From NCBI RefSeq assembly GCF_000754095.2, contig NZ_JQSG02000006.1, forward strand, positions 480,637 to 544,636: a stretch of DNA of 64,000 bases, read 5' to 3'. Origin of the DNA: Acidihalobacter prosperus (GTDB lineage: Bacteria > Pseudomonadota > Gammaproteobacteria > DSM-5130 > Acidihalobacteraceae). This document shows, piece after piece, positions 63,680-64,000 of the stretch (position 1 is the stretch's first letter; each line of letters starts with the position of its first letter). The notes below the pieces were generated by a model. That model did no database searches, was not told the DNA's origin, and saw nothing but the letters and a program-made list of their open reading frames with translations. A program made the position numbers and the translations under genes.

Positions 63680-64000
63680 GGCGGGGCTCCGAAGGCATGG
63701 GGAAACACGGTGGCGACCGCATAGAGCACGTTGCAGCCGATCAGCATCAGCATGATGCCGATGGCCAGGGCGTTGCGTGCCGGCGAGTTGACGTGCGCGC
63801 CCATCAGTTCGCGGTCATTGAGCAGCATCAGCAGGAACAGCATCGCGGCGGGCATGAATACGGTGGCGATGACCTGTACGCTCAGGTTGAGAAAGCCGAG
63901 CGGCAGGTGGGGAAACAGCACCACGCCAGCGGCCAGCGCCGTGCCGAGCACAGCGGGTGCGTAAAACGCCCAGGCCTGCCGGGGCGGCGCATTGAGCGAG
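63676..64000 (-). CDS. Nramp-family divalent metal transporter (C-terminal part)
   Basis: The frame enters from the right edge and gives the last 107 residues of an integral membrane protein with three hydrophobic segments (SVQVIATVFMPAAMLFLLMLL, ALAIGIMLMLIGCNVLYAVATVF). The loop NDRELMGAHVNSP matches the end of Nramp/NRAMP-like Mn2+/Fe2+ transporters. The metal-binding region is outside the window, so the family call is moderate. It overlaps the small membrane protein gene by 4 nt. Confidence 0.7.
   Translation of the reverse strand, partial: SLNAPPRQAWAFYAPAVLGTALAAGVVLFPHLPLGFLNLSVQVIATVFMPAAMLFLLMLLNDRELMGAHVNSPARNALAIGIMLMLIGCNVLYAVATVFPHAFGAPP

Overview
The window is a GC-rich (roughly two-thirds G+C by eye), gene-dense bacterial chromosome segment. 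Gene content and order fit a gammaproteobacterium: lppL-lysA and dapF-DUF484-xerC next to hslVU and ubiEJB, mutY-yggX, rph-rdgB-hemW, sucAB-lpd, and Rof. Two TusA sulfur carriers, an exported DsrE-family protein, a Tat-exported HiPIP and NhaA suggest a sulfur- or iron-oxidising, salt-exposed lineage of the Chromatiales/Ectothiorhodospiraceae type. The lineage is inference; no rRNA is present to confirm it.

Layout. 1-3.5 kb: a truncated GbsR/MarR-like regulator, a Mug-type glycosylase overlapping a lone receiver protein, NhaA and a thioredoxin-fold protein. 3.5-6.9 kb: an ECF42-type sigma factor with four small partner genes (two YCII/DGPF, two VOC). 7-9.7 kb: an MFS exporter, a VOC protein and a divergent WYL regulator separated by a palindromic operator. 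9.7-12.4 kb: ada with a 2OG-Fe(II) oxygenase, tRNA-Phe and yggX. 12.4-17.9 kb: mutY, an SRPBCC protein, AsmA, a phosphatase-fold protein without its catalytic cysteine, and moaC/moaDE. 17.9-21.2 kb: an hsp20-cbpA-htrA stress operon with a heat-shock-like promoter. 21.2-30 kb: yicC, rph-rdgB-hemW-rof-dsrE, trmB/ridA, HiPIP, rimO, a DnaA-box cluster, rpmE and an exported nuclease. 30-39 kb: malic enzyme, a 5'-3' exonuclease, tusA-tetR and sucA-odhB-lpd. 39-50 kb: a long leftward run (dapF, DUF484, xerC, hslVU, DUF971, ubiEJB) and the lppL-lysA-methyltransferase unit, with a second tusA placed between the two. 50-53.9 kb: an esterase, small unknown genes, a cysteine-rich exported peptide and OpgD.

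53.9-57.8 kb is an accessory island: a REP-type (RayT) transposase, a 146-bp degenerate copy of its 5' end, a DUF4282 gene, a truncated membrane-protein gene, an integron attC-like site followed by a DUF2971-like cassette, and a complete IS5-family element. The IS right end cuts into a C39 peptidase gene followed by FapE-like and FapF-like genes. This is the back half of a functional-amyloid (Fap) operon whose fapABC part is absent from the window. The last 4 kb carry an unknown small gene, a LemA/M48 protease pair, a small membrane protein and the 3' end of an Nramp-type metal transporter.

The points most worth following up are the decapitated Fap locus, the attC-like site and cassette remnants, the Cys-less phosphatase fold, the ECF42 module, and several clean palindromic operators next to regulator genes.
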